Source: an uncultured Psychroserpens sp.
GTDB taxonomy: Bacteria; Bacteroidota; Bacteroidia; Flavobacteriales; Flavobacteriaceae
Reading direction: 5' to 3'
Length of the DNA: 64,000 bases
NCBI RefSeq assembly: GCF_947500255.1
Contig: NZ_CANMRL010000005.1
Coordinates: 62,001-126,000, forward strand
The first letter of the stretch is position 1. Each line of letters begins with the position of its first letter. Shown here piece after piece: positions 7,468 through 16,216 of this stretch. Made by a program: the position numbers and the translations under genes. The notes under the pieces are model-generated. The model was not told the origin of the DNA. It searched no databases and saw only the letters and a program-made list of their open reading frames with translations.

Positions 7468-9894
7468 ATGCAATTTTCATTTAAAAATTTTTTGCCACAC
7501 GTATTAGTTCTTATTGGTTTTGTGGTTATCTCATTAGCCTATTTTAGTCCTGTTTTACAAGGCAAACAAATCAAGCAAAGTGATATCATGCATTATATTG
7601 GTATGGCTCAGCAACAAAAAGATTTTAAAGCTGCTACAGGTGAAGAAACCTATTGGACTAATAGTGCATTTGGAGGAATGCCAACTTATCAATTGGGCGC
7701 CAGATATCCACATAATTATGTTAAAAAACTAGATTCAGTTTTGCGATTTCTGCCACGACCTGCAGATTACCTATTTATCTATTTTTTAGGATTTTACGCC
7801 TTATTATTGGTATTAAAAGTTGACTTCAAACTTGCTGCTTTGGGCGCATTAGCATTTGGGTTTTCCACTTACCTCATTATTATACTTGGTGTTGGACATA
7901 ATAGTAAAGCCCACGCCATAGCTTATATGCCTTTAGTGCTAGCTGGAATTGTGCTCACGTTCAGGCAAAAATACATTTTTGGCTTTTTACTCACGGCTAT
8001 AGCTTTAGCCTTAGAAATTGGTGCAAATCATTTTCAAATGACCTATTATTTAATGCTATTAGTATTCGTTTTAGGTGTTTGTTATCTCATTGACGCCTTT
8101 AAAAAGCAAATGTTGCCACATTTTTTTAAGTCTGTAGGAATGATGGTAGTAGCCCTTGTATTAGCCATAGGTCTTAATGCAACTAATATTCTAGCTACAC
8201 AAGAATACGTTAAAGAAAGTACACGAGGAAAAAGTGAACTTACTATTAATCCTGATGGTTCACCTAAGGAGGCAAATTCTGGACTCAGCAGAGAATACAT
8301 TACTCAATATAGCTATGGAAAAATGGAAACCTTCAATCTCTATGTTCCTAGGTTATATGGTGGTGGAAATAGAGAAGATGTAGGTAAGGACTCTGAAATT
8401 TATAAGTTTTTTAGAAACCTAGGAGCTTCGCCAGCTCAAGCTAGGCAAGAATCTGAAAATGCACCAACATATTGGGGAGATCAACCTATAGTAGAAGCAC
8501 CTGCTTATGTTGGAGCAGTAGTGATTTTCTTGTTTATATTCGCGTTGTTTTTAGTGAGAGGTCGTCTTAAATGGTGGCTGGTTGGTGGTACAATCTTATC
8601 ACTATTATTGTCTTATGGAAAGAATCTAGGATTTTTAACCGATTTCTTTATCGATTATGTGCCTTTATACAATAAATTTAGAGCTGTTAGTTCCATTCAA
8701 GTCATATTGGAGCTATGTATTCCTGTATTGGCAATTTTTGGTTTGGCACGCTTGTTTAATGATTTTGATAAGGACGAACGTAAACTTAAAGCGCTCAAGA
8801 TTTCAGTAGCAATTGCTGGTGGATTGGCTTTGTTATTTTTAGTATTTAAAGGGTCTTTTGACTTTGTAGGTAGTAATGATGGTTACTATAGACAGCTTTA
8901 TGGCGATTACGGTGAAGGTTATATCGATGCTTTGCGAGATGATCGAAGAGGCTTTTTTACCCAAGATATATTGAGAACACTCATTTTAGTGCTGTTATCT
9001 GCTGGAACGATCTTTATGTTCTTAAAAAAGAAACTATCAGAAACGCTAGTTGTTATCATTTTTGCAGGATTAATTTTATTTGATCTTGTTGGAGTTGATC
9101 GTCGTTATGTGAATACAGAGAACTTTATTTCTGCAGTTAAAGTGAATAAACCGTATCAAGCCAATGCTGCAGATAAGGAAATTATGCAGGATAAAGGGCA
9201 TTTTAGAGTATTGGACGTGTCTAGTGAAGGCCAGAGTTTACCTGCACGAGCAGCTTATTTTCATAATTCCTTAAGCGGTTATCATGCAGCTAAACTTAAG
9301 CGATTTGATGAACTCTTCGATTTTCATATTGCCCGAAATAATATGAACGTGCTTAATATGCTTAACACGAAATATATTATTGCCGAAGAAGAAGGGCAAA
9401 TATTCCCTTTTGTGAACGAAGATGCTAATGGTAATGCATGGTTTATCTCAGAATTAGAGAAAAAGCAAACTGCAAATGAAGAAATAAAAGCCCTTGATAG
9501 TTTGCAAACAGCTATAAAAGCTGTCACGACTGTGTCTAATTTGTCTTCACAGCGTTTTGTTGTAGATTCTCTAGCCAACATTACGTTAACCAAGCATCAA
9601 CCAAATTATTTAGAATATAAATCGACTAATAACAATAATGGATTTGCAATCTTTTCTGAAATGTACTACGGTAGTGGCTGGCAAGCTACAATTGATGGAA
9701 ACGAAGTTCCAATACAGTGCGTAAATTATGCTTTACGCGGACTTGAAGTACCAGCAGGAGAGCATGAGATTATTTTTAAATTTGAACCTCAAGTAGTGCA
9801 GACTGGAAGCATGATCTCTTTGGGAAGTTCTATTGTATTTGGCTTGTTATTGGTTGGCGGATTCTGGTTTGGATTGCGGCAGCGCAAAGATTAA
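7468..9894 (+). CDS. YfhO family multi-spanning membrane protein
   Basis: About 808 residues with an N-terminal membrane helix (VLVLIGFVVISLAYF), many further hydrophobic segments to about residue 560, a soluble extracytoplasmic region and a final helix (FGLLLVGGFWFGL). This is the YfhO (PF09586) architecture, related to GT-C membrane glycosyltransferases; Gram-positive YfhO has been linked to glycosylation of lipoteichoic acid. An early Asp-containing loop (QSDIMHY) fits the GT-C catalytic loop position. The ORF track uses a TTG at 7450; the ATG at 7468 leaves a normal N-terminus, though TTG cannot be excluded. The operon context with GT4 and a flippase supports transfer of sugars to an envelope lipid or glycan. 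Confidence 0.82.
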   Translation: MQFSFKNFLPHVLVLIGFVVISLAYFSPVLQGKQIKQSDIMHYIGMAQQQKDFKAATGEETYWTNSAFGGMPTYQLGARYPHNYVKKLDSVLRFLPRPADYLFIYFLGFYALLLVLKVDFKLAALGALAFGFSTYLIIILGVGHNSKAHAIAYMPLVLAGIVLTFRQKYIFGFLLTAIALALEIGANHFQMTYYLMLLVFVLGVCYLIDAFKKQMLPHFFKSVGMMVVALVLAIGLNATNILATQEYVKESTRGKSELTINPDGSPKEANSGLSREYITQYSYGKMETFNLYVPRLYGGGNREDVGKDSEIYKFFRNLGASPAQARQESENAPTYWGDQPIVEAPAYVGAVVIFLFIFALFLVRGRLKWWLVGGTILSLLLSYGKNLGFLTDFFIDYVPLYNKFRAVSSIQVILELCIPVLAIFGLARLFNDFDKDERKLKALKISVAIAGGLALLFLVFKGSFDFVGSNDGYYRQLYGDYGEGYIDALRDDRRGFFTQDILRTLILVLLSAGTIFMFLKKKLSETLVVIIFAGLILFDLVGVDRRYVNTENFISAVKVNKPYQANAADKEIMQDKGHFRVLDVSSEGQSLPARAAYFHNSLSGYHAAKLKRFDELFDFHIARNNMNVLNMLNTKYIIAEEEGQIFPFVNEDANGNAWFISELEKKQTANEEIKALDSLQTAIKAVTTVSNLSSQRFVVDSLANITLTKHQPNYLEYKSTNNNNGFAIFSEMYYGSGWQATIDGNEVPIQCVNYALRGLEVPAGEHEIIFKFEPQVVQTGSMISLGSSIVFGLLLVGGFWFGLRQRKD

Positions 9895-9918
9895 TTTTTA
9901 GTCATAAAATTTAATCGA

Positions 9919-11196
9919 ATGAAAAAGCAAATTCTCATCATCACATATTATTGGCCACCGGCAGGAGGACCAGGTGTACAGCGATGGTTGAAATTTGTCA
10001 AGTATTTGCCAGAATTTGATATTGAACCTATTGTGTATTGCCCTGAAAACCCAAGTTATCCAATGATGGATGAAAGCTTATTACATGAGGTTTCGGCAGA
10101 TCTAAAGATAATCAAACAGCCTATTAATGAACCCTACCGTTTTGCAAAAGTGCTTTCTAAAAAGGGTGTCAAGCAAATAAGTTCAGGAGTGATTCCAAAA
10201 CAAAAAAAACAATCTTTCATTCAGAAATTGTTATTGTATGTACGTGGTAATTTCTTTATTCCTGATGCTCGTAAAAACTGGGTTAAACCTTCGGTTAGAT
10301 TTCTTACAGAATATATTAAAACTCATCATATTGATACCATTGTAACTACTGGTCCGCCACATAGTCTACATTTGATAGGATTTCAGTTAAAAAAACAATT
10401 GAATGTAAAATGGTTGGCCGATTTTAGAGATCCGTGGACATCTATTGGATATCATAAAGAGTTAAAACTTACGAGACGTTCGCAAGAAAAGCACAAACAA
10501 CTAGAAATCTCTGTCCTTAATTTTGCAGATGTAGTTATAGTCACCAGTGGTAACACAAAGCGAGAATTTGAGTCTGAAACAGATACACCTATATCAGTCA
10601 TTACAAATGGTTATGATACGCATCATATTCAACGGCCACCAAAAGATGACAAGTTTACGTTAGCACATATAGGATCTTTACTATCAGAACGCAATCCAAT
10701 ACACTTATGGGAAGCCATTAGTGAGCTTATTCAAGAGCATGACGATTTTCAAAGCGCATTTCAGTTAAAACTTATTGGTGTTGTTAGCGAAGATGTATTA
10801 CAAACGTTACATAATCACGGATTAGAAAGTTACATCAATAATTTAGGCTATGTAACTCATGAAGAAGCGTTGAGACAACAAATGGCGTCACGAGTATTAT
10901 TATTGGTAGAAATTGATTCAGAAGATACTAAAGTGATCATTCCTGGAAAATTATTTGAATACATGGCATCTGGCACTCCTATTATTGCTGTTGGCCCAAC
11001 AGACTCAGATGTTGAGACTATCTTAAAGACTTCAAATACAGGTCATTATTTCTATTACGATAAAAAGGAACACATGAAATCTCAAATTTTATCGTATTTT
11101 AATGCATACAAATCCGATTCATTAGTTGTAAGTGCTATAGGGTTGGAGCAGTATAGTAGAAAGTCGCTAACCAAACGTTTGTCTGAGATTATCTAA
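9919..11196 (+). CDS. Glycosyltransferase family 4 protein
   Basis: A 425-residue GT-B fold glycosyltransferase. The N-terminal domain has the glycine-rich PPAGGPGVQRWLKFVKYLP loop after the first beta strand, and the C-terminal domain has the sugar-nucleotide site EYMASGTPIIAVG with the GT4 E(x7)E-like segment and HIGSLLSERNP. It probably transfers a sugar from a nucleotide donor to a growing envelope polysaccharide or lipid-linked glycan on the cytoplasmic side. The stop codon TAA and the start of the flippase share one base (TAATG), so the two are translationally coupled. Donor and acceptor cannot be deduced. Confidence 0.88.
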   Translation: MKKQILIITYYWPPAGGPGVQRWLKFVKYLPEFDIEPIVYCPENPSYPMMDESLLHEVSADLKIIKQPINEPYRFAKVLSKKGVKQISSGVIPKQKKQSFIQKLLLYVRGNFFIPDARKNWVKPSVRFLTEYIKTHHIDTIVTTGPPHSLHLIGFQLKKQLNVKWLADFRDPWTSIGYHKELKLTRRSQEKHKQLEISVLNFADVVIVTSGNTKREFESETDTPISVITNGYDTHHIQRPPKDDKFTLAHIGSLLSERNPIHLWEAISELIQEHDDFQSAFQLKLIGVVSEDVLQTLHNHGLESYINNLGYVTHEEALRQQMASRVLLLVEIDSEDTKVIIPGKLFEYMASGTPIIAVGPTDSDVETILKTSNTGHYFYYDKKEHMKSQILSYFNAYKSDSLVVSAIGLEQYSRKSLTKRLSEII

Positions 11197-12659
11197 TGGG
11201 AATTGTTATAAATCAATCCTTTAAAAACACTATAACGACGTATTTAGGTTTCGGTATTGGAGCCATAAATGCCCTTTTTCTGTACACCAACTTTATTACA
11301 GATGAGTATTATGGATTAGTTGCCTATATTCTTTCTGCAGCAAACATTATGATGCCACTTATGGCCTTTGGTGCTCATAACACCATCGTAAAGTTTTACT
11401 CCACATTTAAAACTAAAAATTCGCTTAATAGTTTTCTTACTCTCATGCTACTTTTGCCTTTGGTTTTATCTATTCCAGTAGCTATTGTAGGGTATTTGGC
11501 TTATGATGCAATCGCTGATATTCTGTCTCAAAAAAATGAGATTGTACGTAGTTATCTCTGGTATATTTTTATTACAGCGATATCGATGTCTTACTTTGAA
11601 GTGTTCTATGCCTGGATGAAAGTTCAAATGCAAACAGTATTTGGAAATTTTATGAAAGAGATATTTCATCGTGTTGGAGCCATGACGCTTTTGTTTTTGG
11701 TGTATTTTAATGTGATTACTATAGATCAATTTTTAATGGGAATTGTTGGTGTATATGTGTTAAGAGCATTTATCATGATGTTATATGCGTTTACAAAGCG
11801 CTTACCAGTATTTCGATTTAACAAAATCGACAAATTGAGTTCTATTTTAAAGTATTCGTCACTTATTATTATCGCTGGTTCAATAGCAACGCTTATTTTA
11901 GACTTGGATAAAGTGATGCTTAATAACTTTATAGAGCCAATTTCAGTAGTTGCTCATTATAGCGTTGCAGTTTTTATTGCTACAGTAATAGCTGTGCCGC
12001 AACGTGCTATGCATCAAATATTATTGCCTTTAACGGCGAAGTTCTTAAATGAAAACAATAAAACAGAGCTCAAAGATTTATATCAACGTAGTTCATTAAC
12101 GCTTTATGTGATTAGCGGGTTTATTTTTTTGCTAATTGTTTTAAACATTAATGAACTCTATGACATAATTCCGCCCGAATTTAGCGGAGGTTTAATTGTC
12201 GTGTTTTTAATTAGTGTTGCTAAATTGTATGATAATCTTTTAGGGAATAATAATGCCATTTTGTTTAATAGCGACTATTATCGTATCGTATTATTATTTG
12301 GTGTTATTTTGGCTGTACTTGCCGTTGTATTGAACCTAATTCTAATACCACTTTATGGCATAAACGGTTCGGCTTTAGCTACGTTTATAGCTATTATCGT
12401 TTATAATACCATAAAGGTCTATTTTGTAAATCAAAAATTTGGAATGCTTCCTTTTACTTCGGAAACTTTAAAGATTTCGATAGTATTATTATGTATTGTA
12501 CTAGGGTTTTACTTTTGGGATTTTCCTTTTAATCCTTTTGTAAATATTGCCCTAAAATCTATAATAATAGCAATTGTATATGGGATTTTAATTTTAAAGC
12601 TTAATGTTTCTGAAGATATCTCTTCAATGATGATGAAGTATTTAAGATTAAAAAAATAA
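11196..12659 (+). CDS. Polysaccharide flippase (Wzx/MOP superfamily)
   Basis: A 487-residue polytopic membrane protein with about 12-14 hydrophobic segments, arranged like oligosaccharide flippases of the MOP superfamily that move lipid-linked glycans from the inner to the outer leaflet of the inner membrane. Typical N-terminal sequence is FKNTITTYLGFGIGAINALFLY, the 'thread' between membrane helices seen in O-antigen exporters. It overlaps the GT4 gene by one base and is the last gene of the DUF4834-YfhO-GT4 operon. The carried glycan is not identifiable. Confidence 0.85.
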   Translation: MGIVINQSFKNTITTYLGFGIGAINALFLYTNFITDEYYGLVAYILSAANIMMPLMAFGAHNTIVKFYSTFKTKNSLNSFLTLMLLLPLVLSIPVAIVGYLAYDAIADILSQKNEIVRSYLWYIFITAISMSYFEVFYAWMKVQMQTVFGNFMKEIFHRVGAMTLLFLVYFNVITIDQFLMGIVGVYVLRAFIMMLYAFTKRLPVFRFNKIDKLSSILKYSSLIIIAGSIATLILDLDKVMLNNFIEPISVVAHYSVAVFIATVIAVPQRAMHQILLPLTAKFLNENNKTELKDLYQRSSLTLYVISGFIFLLIVLNINELYDIIPPEFSGGLIVVFLISVAKLYDNLLGNNNAILFNSDYYRIVLLFGVILAVLAVVLNLILIPLYGINGSALATFIAIIVYNTIKVYFVNQKFGMLPFTSETLKISIVLLCIVLGFYFWDFPFNPFVNIALKSIIIAIVYGILILKLNVSEDISSMMMKYLRLKK

Positions 12660-12665
12660 TATGCT

Positions 12666-13091
12666 CTATTTTTTGTTTTTTATGTACTCTAGAATTAGAG
12701 TGTTCTCATTTAACTTATTAATTTTATAATATCGCGTTCGAGTTGTATGTCTTGGGTATAGAATTAGAATACCGTCGTTTTTATTTAAAGCCCAGTCCGA
12801 CTTTTTTTCTTTACTAGGAAGTTCATTTCCACACCATCTTTTGGGTTTTCTATGACGTTTAGGATATTCATAATTAAAGTCACCTACATTAGATATTTCT
12901 AACTTTGCAAAGTTTTTTTCTTCACCTTTAGATATATTTCTTGTATAGGTTATCGTGTTTGTATCTTGACTTACAACAAACCATGTTCCTATTAGTACAT
13001 CAAAATCCTGTTGTTCTTTTTTGATGTTTTGTCCTAAAACGCTTGTGGTTGTGGCTACCATGAGAATGACAATACATAATTTATATTTCAT
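12666..13091 (-). CDS. Secreted small lipocalin-like protein of unknown function
   Basis: A 141-residue protein with a signal peptide (CIVILMVATTTSVLG, cleavage before QN). The mature part begins with FDVLIGTWFVVSQD, where GxW near the N-terminus resembles the first strand of lipocalin-like barrels, followed by alternating strands and a KWCGNELP loop with a single Cys. It ends seven bases from the converging flippase gene. It has no assigned partner. The family is not recognised with certainty. Confidence 0.6.
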   Translation of the reverse strand: MKYKLCIVILMVATTTSVLGQNIKKEQQDFDVLIGTWFVVSQDTNTITYTRNISKGEEKNFAKLEISNVGDFNYEYPKRHRKPKRWCGNELPSKEKKSDWALNKNDGILILYPRHTTRTRYYKINKLNENTLILEYIKNKK

Positions 13092-13125
13092 AATTGAAGA
13101 CTTTAATATTTTTTTAAACGAGAAA

Positions 13126-13163
13126 GTCCCATAAGGTGCTTTGAGGCATACGGCTTATGGGAC
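13126..13163. terminator. Hairpin downstream of the RS-tail protein gene
   Basis: GTCCCATAAG (13126-13135) pairs perfectly with CTTATGGGAC (13154-13163); the 18-base loop can form a short inner GTGC/GCAT stem. On the minus strand it is followed by TTTCTCGTTT, so it may terminate the gene ending at 13195. The T run is weak. Confidence 0.5.
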
Positions 13164-13194
13164 ATTCTACTAACCAACCAAAAAATTTATATTG

Positions 13195-14451
13195 TTACGA
13201 TCGTGATCTTCCTCTTGATGTTCTTGAGTTTCTACTTTTAGAAGAACTTCTAGAACTTGATGTTCTTACCGAAGACTGTTTTCTACTTCTAGACTGCTTT
13301 ACAGTTGAAGAAGATTTGTTGCTTCGTTTGTTACTAGATATACGAGTATTAGTTGTGTTTGGTTTTCTAACATTCGTATTTTTTCTAACGTTTCTAGTTG
13401 TCGTTTTATTATTAGACACAGACCTAGGTGATTTGGTCACATTTCTAGTTCCTGAATTTGATCTTGGAGAAGTTGTTCTTATCCTAGTATCTCTTTTCGT
13501 CTTTGTATTTGCTCTACTATTATCTCTAACAGTTCTCGTATCTCTTGTTCCAGAGTTCACTCTATTATCATCTCTTGTGATTCTAGTATTAGATCTCGTA
13601 GTTCCTCTATTTCCTCTTGTGCTAGAAGTACCTGATGATACATTTCTTGTTCCACGTCTCGTTGTGCTTGATACATTTCTATCACCTCCACGTCTCGTTG
13701 TAGTAGCTTCTTGTCTGTAGCGTTCATTTGCTCTACGTCCAGTAGTTGCAACAGTACCTCTTCGACTACCAACTCTTACGGTTTGTCTTACATTGTTTCT
13801 GTAAGGTCTGTAATATGTATGTCTTACAGGTGTGTAAAACTGTCTGTAAGGTCTTGCATATACAACACAGTAGTTTACAGGTGGAATTACATAATATGTA
13901 TGCCATGGTCTAAACACATATGCTCTATTATAAACATTGATAAACCCAGTACAGTGTGTAAATGTTCTATATCTGTTATAATGAACGTATAATCCTCCTA
14001 AACGAGCAACACGACCATAACTATTATAGTTTATATTAATATTCCCTATTTGAGTAACACGTCCATAGTAATCGTAGTAGATAGGAGTGTTCTCAATTTG
14101 AATAATAGCACCATAATCGTCATATTGAACATAAGGATTATAGTCATAACCACTATTGAAACTAATCGAAACATTTCTAGTATTAATCCCTACATTAACG
14201 TTTGGTCCATAATTTTGCATATAGAAATCAAATTGACCATCAGGAAAAATAGAAAACTCTATTCCACCTTCAACAAATATGAAAGAATTACCATAACCTC
14301 TAACATAGTTGTACGACGTGTTTGACTCTACTGTGTTGGTGGTTGTTGCATTAGCTGTTGTTCCTACTAGGAGCAATACTGCAAAAAATGATAAAATGCG
14401 TTTACTCGTCATTTTCATTTTTCTTTCGAATTTGTTAATCTTTGATTTCAT
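13195..14451 (-). CDS. Secreted YG-repeat protein with a long Arg/Ser/Thr-rich tail
   Basis: From ATG 14451 the product is 418 residues: a signal peptide (ILSFFAVLLLVGTTANA), the motif GGIEFSIFPDGQFDF, then about four copies of an 18-residue unit resembling YDYYGRVTQIGNININ (about residues 95-165), a Tyr/Pro/Arg-rich link and a 190-residue tail almost only Arg, Ser, Thr, Asn and Lys ending in RGRSRS. ATGs at 14418 or 14412 would give a shorter signal n-region and are possible. The ORF-track start (TTG 14490) is part of the sigma-54 -12 box and is rejected. A shorter paralogue lies at 15304-16002. The basic tail suggests binding to a polyanion such as DNA or acidic glycan (inference). Function unknown. 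Confidence 0.72.
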   Translation of the reverse strand: MKSKINKFERKMKMTSKRILSFFAVLLLVGTTANATTTNTVESNTSYNYVRGYGNSFIFVEGGIEFSIFPDGQFDFYMQNYGPNVNVGINTRNVSISFNSGYDYNPYVQYDDYGAIIQIENTPIYYDYYGRVTQIGNININYNSYGRVARLGGLYVHYNRYRTFTHCTGFINVYNRAYVFRPWHTYYVIPPVNYCVVYARPYRQFYTPVRHTYYRPYRNNVRQTVRVGSRRGTVATTGRRANERYRQEATTTRRGGDRNVSSTTRRGTRNVSSGTSSTRGNRGTTRSNTRITRDDNRVNSGTRDTRTVRDNSRANTKTKRDTRIRTTSPRSNSGTRNVTKSPRSVSNNKTTTRNVRKNTNVRKPNTTNTRISSNKRSNKSSSTVKQSRSRKQSSVRTSSSRSSSKSRNSRTSRGRSRS

Positions 14452-14485
14452 AATTGTAAGTGTTTTTTGATTACAAACTTTATAA

Positions 14486-14501
14486 AACAATTAGCGTGCC
14501 A
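14486..14501 (-). promoter_or_regulatory. Sigma-54-type -24/-12 promoter (first copy)
   Basis: On the minus strand TGGCAC (14496-14501), five bases, then TTGTT (14486-14490) matches the RpoN pattern TGGCAC-N5-TTGCA with the essential GG/GC-like spacing. Start would be near 14475, 24 bases before ATG 14451. The same arrangement precedes the paralogue at 16073-16088. No TAnnTTTG element is seen in this upstream region. Confidence 0.65.
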
Positions 14502-14617
14502 AAAAACATTAATAAGTTTAAGTATTTGTTTTCGAGTTGTTTAAAAACAGGTAAATCTACCTATATGTATGAGAAGGAGGAAGTTTATTTTAGTACTGTT
14601 AATTTAAATTGATAGAT

Positions 14618-15217
14618 ATGATTGCAATCAAGGATTCTGAAGTGCTAAATGATCGTGTAAAATTACCGTTTCAATTTGATGCTAATAAAATGCTGAAAGA
14701 ATACTTAGCGTTACAAGCTTCTGATTTTGAATATTATAATGTTATTCAATTAAGAGCGCCATCTCACATCGTAGACCCATCATTGCCAATACCACCTCCT
14801 GCGAAAGATTATGCTGATGGTTCTTGGACGGAATGGTCAGATGCAAAGGAATTAAATAGCTCACCATATCTCAAAGAGATTATCAATTCATTTAAAGAAA
14901 TTACTACAGTAACTTTAGTAAGACTACTAAGGTTGGCACCTAAATCTGAAGTTAAGGAGCACACAGATCCAACATTGGGACTAGAGGTAGAGCGATCGGT
15001 AATTCGATTAACCATACCGATTGTAAAAAATGAAGGTGTTACATTTTATTTAAATGGTACACCTGTTGATATGAAACCAGGAGAATGCTGGTATCTGAGA
15101 CTAACTGATGCGCATCGTGTTGTGAATTCTGGAGATATAGAACGTGTGAATTTGACCATTGATATGATTCCTAATGAGAATTTACGCTTGCTCATTGAAA
15201 GTATGTTTAGATCTTAA
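14618..15217 (+). CDS. Aspartyl/asparaginyl beta-hydroxylase family protein
   Basis: A 199-residue Fe(II)/2-oxoglutarate-type oxygenase. The iron-binding motif is His115-x-Asp117 (KEHTD) with the distal His166 (AHRVVNSG), and the 2-oxoglutarate-binding Arg follows in the last strands (ERVNLTID). These enzymes hydroxylate Asp/Asn side chains of proteins or free amino acids. There is no signal peptide, so it acts in the cytoplasm. The ATG at 14618 is preferred to the in-frame TTG at 14609. It sits alone on the plus strand between two minus-strand sigma-54-dependent paralogues whose repeats are rich in Asp and Asn; whether they are substrates is speculation. Confidence 0.82.
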   Translation: MIAIKDSEVLNDRVKLPFQFDANKMLKEYLALQASDFEYYNVIQLRAPSHIVDPSLPIPPPAKDYADGSWTEWSDAKELNSSPYLKEIINSFKEITTVTLVRLLRLAPKSEVKEHTDPTLGLEVERSVIRLTIPIVKNEGVTFYLNGTPVDMKPGECWYLRLTDAHRVVNSGDIERVNLTIDMIPNENLRLLIESMFRS

Positions 15218-15218
15218 A

Positions 15219-15251
15219 AATCCCGAAGGCTTGGGGAAGCACATCGGGATT
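15219..15251. terminator. Hairpin after the hydroxylase gene
   Basis: AATCCCGA (15219-15226) pairs with TCGGGATT (15244-15251), and GCTT (15229-15232) with AAGC (15237-15240) inside it. Beyond it a second inverted repeat GTTCAC/GTGAAC lies at 15260-15278. T-runs are short, stronger for the minus strand (ATTTTTAAG), so it may serve the gene ending at 15304 as well. Confidence 0.5.
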
Positions 15252-15303
15252 CTATATATGTTCACTTATAATGTGAACAACCAACTAAAAAAATCAAGAC
15301 TTT

Positions 15304-16002
15304 TTAATCTTTGTATTTTTTATTCTTTTTTTGTTTAAACTTTTTATGTTTTTTGATTTTACCATTCTTTCTGTAGTAGTAGAAATCGTCATCAAAATCT
15401 CCATCATAACCATAGTCATCATATTGATTTCCTCCAATTCCAGACCCTACACCACAGTTTAGTGTTGCATTGTGATGGTTTACGATACCATTAATATGAA
15501 CAATCTCTCCCCATCTGTTATAGTTAACTCTAAGTCCGCCTACTTGACGAAGAAATCCATTTCCTCTTTGGTAACTCATATATACAGATCCAGCACGTTT
15601 AATTCGGCCTCGTCTGTCGTAGTTAATAAATACATTACCAATTCTACGTACTTTACCATAGCTGTCATGTGTAATGATAACACCTCTTGGTCTTGGCGTA
15701 GAGTAGTGAACTCTGTTTACTGAACCTGGTGCACCATAAGTAGTGTTAACAGAACCTCTACGAGTTCTTGTGGTTCTGTAGTAGGTTTCTGAAACGTTGT
15801 TTCCGAATTCTGTATTGAAATCGAAACTTCCGTCAGGAAAGATTAAAAATTCTACACCACGCTCAATGAACACTATTGGTTCTGCAAAACGATAGCGTGA
15901 ATTATTAAAATCAATTCCTTGTGTTGCAGTTATTGTTTCTGCTGCTGTTACAGTTGTTAATCCCATCAACAAACCTGTAAATAATAGTACTAATTTTTTC
16001 AT
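15304..16002 (-). CDS. Secreted YG-repeat protein, short paralogue
   Basis: A 232-residue protein with a signal peptide (MKKLVLLFTGLLMGLTTVTAA), the motif RGVEFLIFPDGSFDF, and about four 18-residue units of the form YDRRGRIKRAGSVYMSY (about residues 110-185), ending in a Gly/Asp/Tyr stretch and a Lys-rich tail (KKHKKFKQKKNKK). It shares both the FPDG motif and the repeat with the 13195-14451 product, so they are paralogues, but lacks the long Arg/Ser tail. It is preceded by a near-identical sigma-54-type promoter. Beta-rich repeats and secretion suggest a cell-surface or matrix role; function unknown. Confidence 0.72.
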   Translation of the reverse strand: MKKLVLLFTGLLMGLTTVTAAETITATQGIDFNNSRYRFAEPIVFIERGVEFLIFPDGSFDFNTEFGNNVSETYYRTTRTRRGSVNTTYGAPGSVNRVHYSTPRPRGVIITHDSYGKVRRIGNVFINYDRRGRIKRAGSVYMSYQRGNGFLRQVGGLRVNYNRWGEIVHINGIVNHHNATLNCGVGSGIGGNQYDDYGYDGDFDDDFYYYRKNGKIKKHKKFKQKKNKKYKD

Positions 16003-16072
16003 AGTAAATAAGGTTTTAATTTTGCCTACTCATAATTGTAGCTTTTCGGCTTACGCTATATGCTTATGATAA

Positions 16073-16088
16073 ACCAATATGCGTGCCA
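16073..16088 (-). promoter_or_regulatory. Sigma-54-type -24/-12 promoter (second copy)
   Basis: On the minus strand TGGCAC (16083-16088), five bases, then TTGGT (16073-16077), with the same spacing as the copy at 14486-14501; the shared block TTTGGCACGC is identical in both. The start codon is at 16002, so the leader would be about 60 bases. Confidence 0.68.
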
Positions 16089-16216
16089 AAGTTTTAATTA
16101 TTTGATATTTAAGTAGTTACATGTATTTTTGTAAAGGTTGGTAAATTCTGATGTATAAAAAGAAACTCCTGACTTCAATTTTTTTATTACTTTTATCTAA
16201 CTAACCAATCCAACTT

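Noticed and set aside
13157-13720. A 187-codon plus-strand ORF rich in Leu, Val and Phe
   Set aside because: It is the antisense shadow of the Arg/Ser-rich tail of the 13195-14451 gene; the low-complexity sequence keeps the opposite frame open. The minus-strand gene has signal peptide, repeats and promoter.
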